Below the pieces are notes generated by a model. The model was given only the letters and a program-made list of their open reading frames with translations. It searched no databases and was not told the DNA's origin. 41,443 nt of DNA from positions 1 through 41,443 of the forward strand of contig URQH01000015.1 in the NCBI GenBank assembly GCA_900549955.1, written 5' to 3'. Below are positions 32,305 through 40,511 of the stretch, piece by piece; within the stretch, counting starts at the first letter, position 1; every line of letters starts with the position of its first letter. Source of the DNA: an uncultured Eubacteriales bacterium (GTDB lineage Bacteria > Bacillota > Clostridia > Christensenellales > CAG-138). Made by a program: the position numbers and the translations under genes.

Positions 32305-32323
32305 AAAACGGGCGGGGGCGGCC

Positions 32324-32353
32324 TTGCGGGGGGAGCGGGGGGCGTGATATAAT
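32324..32353 (+). promoter_or_regulatory. promoter P1 of the LRR locus
   Basis: Extended -10 TGA-TATAAT (32348-32353) with TTGCGG (32324-32329) at 18 bp. A start near 32360 would include the leader frame, the CAGG repeat and the hairpin. Confidence 0.68.
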
Positions 32354-32385
32354 GGGACAACGATTGTGGGACAGGGGACTTGACG

Positions 32386-32598
<213 letters not shown>

Positions 32599-34176
32599 AT
32601 GCGGAAGAGGAAGTGGGGCGCGGCGCTGCTGTGCGCGGCGCTGCTTGCGGGGCTGCTGCCGGCTGCGGCGCAGGCGGAGGGCGTAACGATTGACGAAACC
32701 AACTTTCCGGACGCGGCGTTCCGGGAGTATGTAGAAAGAGTCTGTGACTCGGACGGGAACAAAGTCCTGTCTGCGGGGGAGATCGGCAATGTAGATAGTA
32801 TTTTTCTCTACGGATGGACCACAGTTTCAAAGATCACAAGCCTGAAGGGCATCGAATACTTCACGGCGCTGACGAAGTTGTACTGCGCCAACAACGCGCT
32901 GACGGAACTGGACGTGTCGCAGAACACGGCGCTGACGGATTTGAACTGCTCCGAAAACGAGCTGACGGAGCTGGACGTGACGAAGAACACGGCGCTGACG
33001 GAGTTGCGATGCTCCGACAACGAGCTGACGGCGCTGAACGTGTCGCAGAACACGGCGCTGACGGATTTGAACTGCTCCTACAACGCGCTGACGGCGCTGG
33101 ACGTGTCGCAGAACACGGCGCTGACGTATTTGGGCTGCTACTCCAACGAGCTGACGGCGCTGGACGTGTCGAAGAACACGGCGCTGACGGATTTGAGCTG
33201 CTACTCCAACGAGCTGACGGCGCTGGACGTGTCGCAGAACACGGCGCTGACGAGGTTGGACTGCTCCGACACCGCGCTGACGGAGCTGGACGTGTCGAAG
33301 AACACGGAGCTGGAGCATCTGTGGTGCAACGACAACGCGCTGACGGCGCTGGACGTGTCGAAGAACACGGCGCTGACGAGGTTGTACTGCTACAACAACG
33401 CGCTGACGGCGCTGGACGTGACGCAGAACACGGCGCTGGACAGGTTGGACTGCTCCAACAACGCGCTGACGGCGCTGGACGTGACGAAGAACACGAAACT
33501 GACGTATTTGGACTGCTCCGGCCAGCAGGCGGCGGAGACGCGCGTCCTGCAGCAGGCGGACGGGAGCGGGCGCGCCGACCTGTCCAGCCTGGTGCCGGGA
33601 TGGTCGAGGGCGCAAGGCGTGCAGGTGCAGGGCGGGACGCTGGAGGCGGACGGCAGCACGGTCGTGTGGGACGGGAAGACCTCCCCGGTGACGGTGTCCT
33701 ATGCCTATCGGACGGGCTATCGCGACGTGACCCTGGATGCTACGCTGAACCTGTTCTTTGACAGCGGTAGTCGGCCGGTATTCACGCAGCCTGCGGGGGC
33801 GCAGACGGTGACGGTGGCGGCGGGGCAGACGGGCACGCTGCGCGCGGCCGCCACGGACGCGTTGGTGTACCAGTGGTACGTGAACCGGAACGACGGGGCG
33901 GGGTATGTGGCCGTCTCCGGCGCGACGGGCGCGACCTACACCACGGGCGCGGCGACGGTGGAAAACGACGGGTACACGTATTATTGCGAGGCGGCGAACG
34001 CGTTTGGCACGACGAGCAGCCCGGTGTTCACGCTGCGGGTGACGGCGGAGCCGGAGCCGGTACCCGAAACGGGCGACGGGAGCGACCCGGCGCTGTGGCT
34101 CACGCTGGCGCTGGCGAGCCTCTGCGGGCTGGGCGCGCTGACCTTCGGCAGACGGCGCGGCGCGGCGCGGCGGTAA
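32599..34176 (+). CDS. internalin-like leucine-rich-repeat surface protein with sortase signal
   Basis: The product has 525 residues. A signal peptide (1-26, cleavage at AQA/E) precedes a cap with an EF-hand-type loop DSDGNKVLSAGE (50-61). Ten full 21-residue repeats, LTxLxCSxNxLTxLDVSxNTA, fill residues 91-300, plus a partial eleventh. After a beta-rich spacer comes an Ig-like domain (about 391-485, RPVFTQPAGAQTVTV to YYCEAANAFG). The end is VPETG (488-492), a hydrophobic span and an arginine-rich tail, the plan of a cell-wall sorting signal with V in place of L. The ATG has AAGGAG 7 bases upstream. The role is probably adhesion or binding; the ligand is unknown. Upstream control is unusual (repeat, two promoters, hairpin). 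Confidence 0.9.
   Translation: MRKRKWGAALLCAALLAGLLPAAAQAEGVTIDETNFPDAAFREYVERVCDSDGNKVLSAGEIGNVDSIFLYGWTTVSKITSLKGIEYFTALTKLYCANNALTELDVSQNTALTDLNCSENELTELDVTKNTALTELRCSDNELTALNVSQNTALTDLNCSYNALTALDVSQNTALTYLGCYSNELTALDVSKNTALTDLSCYSNELTALDVSQNTALTRLDCSDTALTELDVSKNTELEHLWCNDNALTALDVSKNTALTRLYCYNNALTALDVTQNTALDRLDCSNNALTALDVTKNTKLTYLDCSGQQAAETRVLQQADGSGRADLSSLVPGWSRAQGVQVQGGTLEADGSTVVWDGKTSPVTVSYAYRTGYRDVTLDATLNLFFDSGSRPVFTQPAGAQTVTVAAGQTGTLRAAATDALVYQWYVNRNDGAGYVAVSGATGATYTTGAATVENDGYTYYCEAANAFGTTSSPVFTLRVTAEPEPVPETGDGSDPALWLTLALASLCGLGALTFGRRRGAARR
32869..33498 (+). repeat. ten tandem 63-bp repeats encoding LRR units
   Basis: Each 63-bp unit begins CTGACG (with single variants such as CTGGAG and CTGGAC) and contains CTGACGGCGCTGGACGTG or a close variant. 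DNA identity between units is high, so copy number could change by recombination in steps of 21 residues without breaking the frame. Confidence 0.93.
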
Positions 34177-34240
34177 CGCCGCAGCCGCCACAGCCGGTAA
34201 CGGCCGACGGCCGCCCGGCAGGCATCTCAAAAAAAACGGC

Positions 34241-34270
34241 ACGGCGCAGAGGGGGAACCCTCTGCGCCGT
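34241..34270. terminator. hairpin after the LRR gene (bidirectional?)
   Basis: A 13-bp stem, ACGGCGCAGAGGG (34241-34253) with CCCTCTGCGCCGT (34258-34270). A run of eight A lies just upstream, so on the minus strand it would act as a terminator for degV. Confidence 0.7.
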
Positions 34271-34327
34271 TGGATTGTCCGCGGCCTTTTCCACCTTTCG
34301 GCCCGCCCATCAGCGCGGTCTCTCCCC

Positions 34328-34436
34328 GCGCCCGCCGGGGCGTGGTTTTTGCGTTCTGTGGGACGGCTTTGCGGTGGCCTTTTCCTGCGCCCGCCGGGGC
34401 GCGGTTTTTGCGTTCTACGGGGCGGCTTTGCGGCGG
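34328..34436 (+). repeat. two tandem copies of a 50-bp terminator-like unit
   Basis: Copies at 34328-34377 and 34387-34436 (period 59 bp) share GCGCCCGCCGGGGCG, GGTTTTTGCGTTCT and GGCTTTGCGG. Each has a short GC stem (GCGCCC/GGGCGC or GGGCGT) followed by TTTTT, so they look like duplicated intrinsic terminators on the plus strand. The rest of 34177-34490 holds GC-rich sequence with a further copy of a GGCCCGCC-TCAGCG motif (about 34300 and 34482) but no gene. Confidence 0.7.
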
Positions 34437-34490
34437 CGTCCGCGCCGCCTGCGGCGTGCGCGCCCCGGCGCCCGCCTTCCGGCCCGCCCG

Positions 34491-35342
34491 TCAGCGGTGG
34501 AAGAACGCGAGCGCGATGGCGCCCGGGCCGGCGTGCGTGCCGATCGTGCCGCCGATGGTGTGGCAGGGCAGCGAGCCGGCGTCGGCGTGCGCCTGCCAGA
34601 GCGCGGCGCTGTCGTGGATGTACTTTTGCAGCAGCGCGTCACTCAGGCCCGTATAGCCCAGCGTGTAGGGCATGGAAAAGTCGATGCCGCCGGACCGGGA
34701 CACCTGTTCGGTGAGCAGGTTGTTGCTGTTGCGCGAGCCGCGCGCCCGGCCAAGCACGACCACCTCGCCGCGCTCGATGGCGATGACGGGCTTGATGGCC
34801 AGCATGCCGCCCACGAACCCGACCGTGCGGGACAGCCGCCCGCCGCGCACGAGGTACTCGAGCGTGTCGAGCAGCGCGATGACGCGGATGTCGCGCTTGC
34901 GCGCTTCCAGCTGCGCGGCGATCTCCGCCGCCGGCAGCCCCTCGTCGAGCAGGCGCAGCGCATATTCGACCAGCACGCGCTCGCCGATGCTGGCGGACTC
35001 GCTGTCCACCGCATACACGCCCTCGCCGCAGGCCTCGGCGGCGAGACGGGCGCTCTGGCACGTGCCGGACAGTTTGGACGAGATCGTGATGGCGACGACC
35101 TCCTCGCCCGCTTCACGCGCGGCGCGGAACGCCTGTTCAAAGTCGAACGGCGCGATCTGGCTCGTGGTGGGCAGCGCATCGCTCTCCACGAGCTTTTCGT
35201 AAAAGGCCCGGTGCGTGAGCGTGACGCCGTCGAGATAGGCGTCGTCGCCAAAGGTGACCGTCATGGGGAGTACGGTCAGTTCCGGGCGGGTTGCGGCCAT
35301 GTCGGATGCAGAGTCGGTGAGAATGTGTACGCGGCGGTTCAT
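34491..35342 (-). CDS. DegV family (FakB-like) fatty-acid-binding protein 3
   Basis: The product has 283 residues. VHILTDSASDMAAT is the DegV N terminus, SSKLSGTCQSARLAAEA carries the SGT motif (here SGTC instead of SGTY), and GGTIGTHAGPGAIALAFF is the DegV end. YLVRGGRLSRTVGFVGGMLAIKPV is the conserved hydrophobic lid segment. It is the third DegV protein in the window, in a different operon from the first two. The ATG has AGGAGG 5 bases upstream and overlaps the stop of the MarR gene (ATGA). A MarR-degV pairing suggests control by a fatty-acid-sensing regulator, as with FabT-type MarR proteins; this is inference. Confidence 0.92.
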   Translation of the reverse strand: MNRRVHILTDSASDMAATRPELTVLPMTVTFGDDAYLDGVTLTHRAFYEKLVESDALPTTSQIAPFDFEQAFRAAREAGEEVVAITISSKLSGTCQSARLAAEACGEGVYAVDSESASIGERVLVEYALRLLDEGLPAAEIAAQLEARKRDIRVIALLDTLEYLVRGGRLSRTVGFVGGMLAIKPVIAIERGEVVVLGRARGSRNSNNLLTEQVSRSGGIDFSMPYTLGYTGLSDALLQKYIHDSAALWQAHADAGSLPCHTIGGTIGTHAGPGAIALAFFHR

Positions 35343-35812
35343 GGTTCCTCCTGTCTGGCTGCCGCGGCTTCCGCGCGCAGCAGCATGTCGAGATTTTGTG
35401 CAATGGTGTGGAGAGAGCGGTACATGGCCTCCCGTTCCCCGTCCGGGATGTCCCCGCCGATGCGCTGCACGAGCGCTTCCACCCGCGCGTCGATCCTGGC
35501 GGCCACGGCGCGCCCCTGCTCCGTCAGAGTGGCGGGCGCGCGGTAGCGGCGGCCCTGCGGCGGGTCCGCATACCGGACAAACCCCTCGTGCTCGAGCGCG
35601 GCCAGCACGCGCGACACGGCGGCACGGTCGACCGACAGGTGACGGCAAAGCGCCGCGGCCGTCAGCCCTTCCGGGTGACGCGCCAGGCAGAACAGGCACA
35701 TGACGTGCGGCCCTTTCAGCCCGAACTCCCGCATCTCGAGGCTCTTGAGCCGCAGGATGTCCTTCTGGATCTGCGAGATGGAGAGCAAAAACGTCTCAAA
35801 CCGTTTCAACAT
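35339..35812 (-). CDS. MarR-family transcriptional regulator
   Basis: The product has 157 residues. The winged helix-turn-helix reads LKGPHVMCLFCLARHPEGLTAAALCRHLSVDRAAVSRVLAALEHEGFVRY (about residues 32-81), with SVDRAAVSRVLAALE as the recognition helix and ADPPQGRRYRAPATLTEQGR as the wing. Flanking helices form the dimer. The promoter has two inverted repeats, so autoregulation is very likely. It is coupled to degV, so its signal may be an acyl compound. Confidence 0.92.
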   Translation of the reverse strand: MLKRFETFLLSISQIQKDILRLKSLEMREFGLKGPHVMCLFCLARHPEGLTAAALCRHLSVDRAAVSRVLAALEHEGFVRYADPPQGRRYRAPATLTEQGRAVAARIDARVEALVQRIGGDIPDGEREAMYRSLHTIAQNLDMLLRAEAAAARQEEP

Positions 35813-35856
35813 GTCCCCGTCGCCCCTGCCGGGCGCTCCTTTCCCGTTTGCTCAGC

Positions 35857-35896
35857 GGTATTATACCGGCAAGATATTGATTTGTCAACATCTTGC
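35857..35896 (-). promoter_or_regulatory. marR-degV promoter with two overlapping operator-like palindromes
   Basis: On the minus strand a perfect TTGACA (35883-35888), 17-bp spacer and perfect TATAAT (35860-35865). A 28-bp interrupted palindrome, GCAAGAT-g-TTGA-caaa-TCAA-t-ATCTTGC (35869-35896), covers the -35 and spacer. A second, GGTAT-T-ATACC (35857-35867), covers the -10. Confidence 0.85.
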
Positions 35897-36030
35897 GGCC
35901 GGCCTGACGCGGCCCGCGTCGGCGGCACCGCACGGCCCACGGCACGGCGCTACGCCGCGGCCCACGGCCGCCGTCCCGCCACGCCCCGCCGCGGTCGCCG
36001 CGCGGCGACAACAAGTTATAATCTGTTCAT
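35897..36030. other. GC-rich intergenic stretch
   Basis: Very GC-rich sequence between the divergent marR and membrane-protein promoters. It contains CGCGGC/GCCGCG-type short palindromes but no gene or clear signal that I can support. A TATAAT lies at 36018-36023 without a -35. Confidence 0.5.
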
Positions 36031-36059
36031 TTGCTTCACAGGCGGGAATATGCTATCAT
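36031..36059 (+). promoter_or_regulatory. promoter of the membrane protein-dus operon
   Basis: TTGCTT (36031-36036), 17-bp spacer, extended -10 TGC-TATCAT (36054-36059). Confidence 0.72.
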
Positions 36060-36115
36060 AGTAGCGGCGCCCGGCAGCGTCTGGCGGACCGGGCGGAAGG
36101 CAAGGAGTGAATGGC

Positions 36116-36769
36116 ATGGCGGCAAAATCCGGACGGGAGTTGGACCACGGCGCGCAGGGCATCCGCGTGGCGCGGCGCACGTTGACATACATCGTGCGCG
36201 TCCTGCTGATGATCGTCGTTGGCTGCATGGTGTGCGTGCTCGCCTTTTTGACGGCGGAGCGCACGAGCAATCTGTACATCCTGTCCACGGAAGGCATGTC
36301 GCTGCGCGCGTCGTACATCCTGGGGGAGGATACCGAGATGCGCGATCTGGAGGAATATTTCCTGCTCGCGTTCCTTTCGGAAGACGCGGCGCTGACGGCT
36401 GACGCATACGCGGATTACAGCATCACCAGCTACGATTATGATTTGACCATTGAAAACATCTCCGTGCTGCCCTGGACGGCGACGGCCACCGTCACGGCGG
36501 TGGAGACGGTGACGGTGAAGGGCAGTTATGACAGCGAAAAACTGCTGGAGGGCGAGACGCAGGCGGACCATCCGCTGCCGGATTGGCCTGTGCGGCGCTA
36601 TCGCATCCGGTTTGTGAACACCGGCTCGCGTTGGTACATCGCGGCGCTGGATCTGGTGGAGGAAAATCCGGAGGTGGAGCCGCTGCGCACGCCCGACCCG
36701 AACCTGACCCCGCGGCCGATGGCTACGCCGACGCCGACGCCGACGCCGGCGGCAACGGTGCTGCCTTGA
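36116..36769 (+). CDS. hypothetical single-pass membrane protein
   Basis: The product has 217 residues. A basic N-terminal segment precedes one membrane span (about residues 24-45, TYIVRVLLMIVVGCMVCVLAFL). The outer part is mixed alpha/beta, with VLPWTATATVTAVETVTVKGSY and RRYRIRFVNTGSRWYIAALDL, reminiscent of an NTF2-like or lipocalin-like sensor domain; no family can be named. It ends in a Thr-Pro run (TPTPTPTPAATVLP), as do several other envelope proteins here. The ATG at 36116 follows AAGGAG by 8 bases. The stop overlaps the TTG start of dus. Confidence 0.75.
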   Translation: MAAKSGRELDHGAQGIRVARRTLTYIVRVLLMIVVGCMVCVLAFLTAERTSNLYILSTEGMSLRASYILGEDTEMRDLEEYFLLAFLSEDAALTADAYADYSITSYDYDLTIENISVLPWTATATVTAVETVTVKGSYDSEKLLEGETQADHPLPDWPVRRYRIRFVNTGSRWYIAALDLVEENPEVEPLRTPDPNLTPRPMATPTPTPTPAATVLP

Positions 36770-37737
36770 GTGCATTTCCGTTTCGACAAGCGAATGAACC
36801 GCCCGTGTTCCTCGCCCCGATGGCGGGGTTTTCTGACGTGGCGTTCCGGCTGCTGTGCCGCGAACAGGGGTGCGACTGGACGGTGACGGAGATGGTCAGC
36901 GCCAAGGGGCTGCTCTATGGCAGTGACCGCACCGCGCAGCTGCTGCGCACCGCTCCGGCGGAGGGCGCGGTGGTCATGCAGCTGTTTGGGCGCGAGCCGG
37001 CGCTGCTGGCGGAGGCCGCGCGCCGGATCGAAGGGGAGCATGGGGCGGCGCTGGCGGCGATCGACCTGAACTTTGGCTGCCCCGCGCCCAAGATCGCGGG
37101 CAACGGCGAGGGCAGCGCGTTGCTGCTCGAACCGGCGCTTTGCGGCCGGATCGTTGCGGCGGTGGCGGCGGCGGTGCGCGTGCCGGTGACGGTCAAGCTG
37201 CGCAAGGGATATGACGCCGCCCATGTCAACGCCGTGGAGGTAGCGCGCATCTGCGAAGGAGAAGGCGCTTCGCTCGTCACCGTGCACGGCCGCACGCGGG
37301 AACAGCGGTATACGGGGCACGCGGACTGGGCGTGCATCGCGGCGGTGCGCGCCGCTGTGGCCGTGCCGGTCGTCGGCAATGGCGACGTGCGCTCGGGCGC
37401 GGACGCGCTGCGCCTGCTGCGGGAGACGGGGTGCGCCGGCGTCATGGTGGGTCGCGGCGCGCTGGGCAACCCCTGGATCTTTGCCGAGATCCGCGCCGCG
37501 CTGTCCGGCAGGCCGTACACGCCCCCGGACGACGCGGCGCGCATGCAGATGGCGCTGCGCCATGCGCGCATGACGGTGGAGGAGAAGGGCGCCCATGGCG
37601 TGATCGAGCTGCGCAAGCACCTCGCGCGGTACCTGTCCGGCCGGCGGGACGCGGCGGCGCTGCGCGCGCGGCTGAACACGGCGTCCACGTTGGGACAAAT
37701 TGAGGAAATACTGCTTGACACTTGCGGCGCGCGTTAA
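36766..37737 (+). CDS. dus: tRNA-dihydrouridine synthase (DusB-type)
   Basis: The product has 323 residues. Dus enzymes reduce uridine to dihydrouridine in tRNA with FMN. VFLAPMAGFSDVAFRLLCREQGC (about residues 13-35) and VTEMVSAKGLLYG open the barrel, AIDLNFGCPAPKI carries the catalytic Cys (about residue 105), VKLRKGYD, LVTVHGRTREQRYTGHADW and VPVVGNGDV with GVMVGRGALGNPWIF form the FMN phosphate site. The start is a TTG at 36766 that overlaps the previous stop (TTGA), the only in-frame start close to the domain; its ribosome binding site is weak, so it relies on coupling. The greA promoter begins inside its 3' end. Confidence 0.93.
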   Translation: MSAFPFRQANEPPVFLAPMAGFSDVAFRLLCREQGCDWTVTEMVSAKGLLYGSDRTAQLLRTAPAEGAVVMQLFGREPALLAEAARRIEGEHGAALAAIDLNFGCPAPKIAGNGEGSALLLEPALCGRIVAAVAAAVRVPVTVKLRKGYDAAHVNAVEVARICEGEGASLVTVHGRTREQRYTGHADWACIAAVRAAVAVPVVGNGDVRSGADALRLLRETGCAGVMVGRGALGNPWIFAEIRAALSGRPYTPPDDAARMQMALRHARMTVEEKGAHGVIELRKHLARYLSGRRDAAALRARLNTASTLGQIEEILLDTCGAR

Positions 37738-37743
37738 TATAAT
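37715..37743 (+). promoter_or_regulatory. consensus promoter of greA
   Basis: TTGACA (37715-37720), 17-bp spacer, TATAAT (37738-37743). It overlaps the last codons of dus. The leader to greA is about 107 nt. Confidence 0.92.
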
Positions 37744-37856
37744 TAGGAAGCGCTTTTGTGCGCAGACCGCTCTTTTTGGTGAAAAAGCGCGGGAATCGTG
37801 CCGTTTTTTGGCACATTTTGGCCGGCATTGCCCGGCTGTGGAAAGGAGAACCCGAT

Positions 37857-38327
37857 ATGGCAGAGATTTGGCTGACCTCAGAGGAGATTAAAAAACGGGA
37901 GGAGCGGCTGGAGTATCTCAAGGGGCCGCGCCGCCTGGAGATTGCAGAGCAGCTCAAGATTGCGCGCGCCTTTGGCGACCTGTCGGAGAATGCGGAGTAC
38001 GACGCAGCCAAGAACGAGCAGGCCAAGAACGAATATGACATCGTCCAGCTCGAGAACGAGCTGCGCAACGCCAAGGTCATCGACGAAACGACGATCGACA
38101 CGAGCGTCGTAGGCGTGGGCGCGGTCGTTCAGCTCAAGAACGCCGAGAACGGCATGGAGCTTTCGTTCCAGATCGTGGGTTCCGCGGAGACGGATCCGGC
38201 GCAGGGCAAGATTTCCAACGAATCGCCGGTCGGCAAGGCGCTGCTCGGCCATCGTGCGGGGGACGCGGTGGACGTGACCACCCCGGCGGGCGTGATGCAC
38301 TTTATGATTCAGTCCATCGGCCGGTAA
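37857..38327 (+). CDS. greA: transcription elongation factor GreA
   Basis: The product has 156 residues, the normal size. GreA inserts its coiled coil into the RNA polymerase channel and stimulates cleavage of backtracked transcripts. The N-terminal coiled coil reads LTSEEIKKREERLEYLKGPRR then IARAFGDLSENAEYDAAKNEQ, with the acidic tip residues D and E of GDLSENAEY that bind Mg2+. The C-terminal FKBP-like domain ends VGKALLGHRAGDAVDVTTPAG. GGAAAGGAG lies upstream of the ATG. The greA-lysS order is common in Firmicutes. Confidence 0.97.
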   Translation: MAEIWLTSEEIKKREERLEYLKGPRRLEIAEQLKIARAFGDLSENAEYDAAKNEQAKNEYDIVQLENELRNAKVIDETTIDTSVVGVGAVVQLKNAENGMELSFQIVGSAETDPAQGKISNESPVGKALLGHRAGDAVDVTTPAGVMHFMIQSIGR

Positions 38328-38338
38328 GCCGGCGGAAC

Positions 38339-38361
38339 GGGGGCGAACGCCCCCATTTTTT
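38339..38361 (+). terminator. hairpin between greA and lysS (partial terminator)
   Basis: GGGGGC-GAAC-GCCCCC followed by A and TTTTTT. It lies 30 bases before lysS, which has no separate promoter that I can see, so read-through is likely. Confidence 0.82.
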
Positions 38362-38391
38362 ACAGTTTCAGAACAGGAGTAAAGAAGTCTC

Positions 38392-40365
38392 ATGGAACAA
38401 CAACCGCCCATTGAACGGGAGACGACGGGAGAGCAGCTGTCCGAATTGCTGCAGATCCGCCGCGACAAGCTGGCCGCGCTGCAGCGCGCCGGGCAGGACC
38501 CCTACCAGATTACGACCTTTGCCCAGACCCATCACAGCGACGAGATCAAGGCGCAGTTTGCGGCGCTCGCCGGGCAGCGGGTCAGCGTGGCCGGCCGCAT
38601 GATGTCCAAGCGCATCATGGGCAAGGCGAGCTTTGCGCACGTGCTGGACGGCCGGGGGGACATCCAGGTGTATGTCAAGCGCGACGACGTGGGCGAGGAG
38701 GCCTATGCGGCGTTTAAGACCTATGACATTGGCGACCTGATCGGCGTTTCCGGCACGGTGTTCGAGACCCGAACGGGGGAAATTTCGATACACGTGGAGC
38801 AGCTTACGCTGCTGTCCAAGTCGCTCCGGCCGCTGCCGGAGAAATTCCACGGGCTGAAGGATATGGACCTGCGCTACCGGCAGCGCTTTGTGGACCTGAT
38901 CGTCAACCCTGAAGTGCGCGACACGTTCCGCAAGCGCAGCCGCATCATTGCGGAGATCCGCAACCGCATGGACGCGCAGGGCTTCATCGAGGTGGAGACG
39001 CCCGTGCTCAGCACCACGGCCAGCGGCGCGTCGGCGCGCCCGTTCGTGACGCACCACAACACGCTGGATCTGGACATGTACCTGCGCATCGCCACGGAGC
39101 TGCCGCTCAAGGAGTGCATTGTGGGCGGGCTGGAGCGCGTCTATGAGATTGGCCGGCTGTTCCGCAACGAGGGCATGGACGCCATGCACAACCCGGAGTT
39201 TACCACCATCGAGGCGTACCAGGCGTATACCGACTACAATGGCATGATGGCGCTTGCGGAGGACCTGTTTTCGCACTGCGCGCTGGCCGTCCACGGCACG
39301 ACGAAGATCACCTATCAGGGCATGGAGATCGACCTCACGCCGCCGTTTGCGCGCCTGACGATGAACGAAGCGGTCGTACAGTTTACCGGCGCAGACTTCC
39401 TCGCCTGCGAGACGGACGAGGCCGCGCGCGCCCTGGCCGCGCAGATCGGCCTGGAGCTTGCGGACAAGACCGCCACGCGCGGCAAGGCGCTCGTGGAGGC
39501 GTTCGAGGCGTTCGTGGAGGAGAAGCTCATCCAGCCCACGTTCATCCTGGACTATCCGGTGGAGGTGTCGCCGCTGACCAAGCGCAAGCCGTCCGCGCCG
39601 TATCTGACGGAGCGGTTTGAACTGTTCATTGGCGGGCACGAGTATGCCAACGCGTATTCCGAGCTGAACGACCCCATCGACCAGCGCGGGCGCTTTGTGC
39701 AGCAGGCGCTGGAGCGGCAAAAGGGCGACGACGAGGCCATGATGATCGACGAGGACTTCTGCCTCTCTCTCGAATACGGCATGCCGCCGACGGGTGGCAT
39801 CGGCATCGGCATCGACCGCATGGTCATGCTGCTCACAGACGCGGCTACCATCCGCGACGTGCTGCTGTTCCCGACGATGAAGCCGCTGGACAGCGACAGG
39901 AAAAGTGCAAAACCGGAAAACGCCGCAAACAAAGGCGTGATTGCCAGCGCGCAAACCCAGGTCGAAATTGCGGTCAAGGACGAACCCATCGACTTTTCCA
40001 AGGTCGAAATCGAACCCTTATTCCAGGATTTCGTGGATTTTGAGACGTTTTCAAAGTCCGATTTCAGAGCGGTCAAGGTGCTCGCCTGCGAGGCGGTGCC
40101 GAAGTCCAAGAAGCTGTTAAAATTCACGCTGGACGACGGCACGGGCCAGCCCAGGACGATATTGAGCGGCATCCACGCCTACTATGAGCCGGAAGAGCTG
40201 GTCGGCAAGACGTGTATTGCCATTACCAATCTGCCGCCCAGGGCGATGATGGGCATCGAGTCCTGCGGCATGCTGATCAGCGCGCTCCACACCGAGGCGG
40301 GCGAAGAACGGCTGCATCTTTTGATGGTGGATGACCACATTCCGGCCGGGGCCAAGCTGTACTGA
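38392..40365 (+). CDS. lysS: lysyl-tRNA synthetase (class II) fused to a C-terminal tRNA-binding domain
   Basis: The product has 657 residues, about 155 longer than a usual LysRS. Residues 1-500 are a full class II LysRS: an OB anticodon domain (VSVAGRMMSKRIMGKASFAHVLD), motif 1 near RQRFVDLIVNPEV, motif 2 RNEGMDAMHNPEFT (about 259-272) and motif 3 GGIGIGIDRMVMLLTD (about 468-483), ending at the normal IRDVLLFPTMKPLD. A linker follows, then an EMAPII/MetRS-type tRNA-binding OB domain (about 547-657: FSKSDFRAVKVLACEAVP, KFTLDDGTGQPRTILSGI, MMGIESCGMLISA). This extra domain probably adds affinity for tRNA. Codon use changes at about 39897: GAA, AAA, TTA and AGA codons appear in the tail, unlike the GC-rich body. 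Confidence 0.95.
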   Translation: MEQQPPIERETTGEQLSELLQIRRDKLAALQRAGQDPYQITTFAQTHHSDEIKAQFAALAGQRVSVAGRMMSKRIMGKASFAHVLDGRGDIQVYVKRDDVGEEAYAAFKTYDIGDLIGVSGTVFETRTGEISIHVEQLTLLSKSLRPLPEKFHGLKDMDLRYRQRFVDLIVNPEVRDTFRKRSRIIAEIRNRMDAQGFIEVETPVLSTTASGASARPFVTHHNTLDLDMYLRIATELPLKECIVGGLERVYEIGRLFRNEGMDAMHNPEFTTIEAYQAYTDYNGMMALAEDLFSHCALAVHGTTKITYQGMEIDLTPPFARLTMNEAVVQFTGADFLACETDEAARALAAQIGLELADKTATRGKALVEAFEAFVEEKLIQPTFILDYPVEVSPLTKRKPSAPYLTERFELFIGGHEYANAYSELNDPIDQRGRFVQQALERQKGDDEAMMIDEDFCLSLEYGMPPTGGIGIGIDRMVMLLTDAATIRDVLLFPTMKPLDSDRKSAKPENAANKGVIASAQTQVEIAVKDEPIDFSKVEIEPLFQDFVDFETFSKSDFRAVKVLACEAVPKSKKLLKFTLDDGTGQPRTILSGIHAYYEPEELVGKTCIAITNLPPRAMMGIESCGMLISALHTEAGEERLHLLMVDDHIPAGAKLY

Positions 40366-40454
40366 TTGCCCCTAAAGAAGGACGATTGCCTTTGGCGCGC
40401 CAGCCTGGGCCGGCGGAGCAACACGGAGTCAAAACAGGCGTGCCGTGGCGGTTT

Positions 40455-40482
40455 AGCCCTGCGGAATTGGTTCTGCAGGGCT
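40455..40482 (+). terminator. hairpin downstream of lysS
   Basis: AGCCCTGC (40455-40462) with GCAGGGCT (40475-40482), and an inner GAA/TTC pairing across TTGG. Only ATTGATT follows, so termination may be weak. Confidence 0.6.
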
Positions 40483-40511
40483 ATTGATTCATGATGACGG
40501 GAGAGCGGATC

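Noticed and set aside
32827..34242. A 471-codon minus-strand frame across the LRR gene
   Set aside because: Its repetitive RQRRVLRHVQ pattern is just the reverse of the 63-bp LRR repeats.
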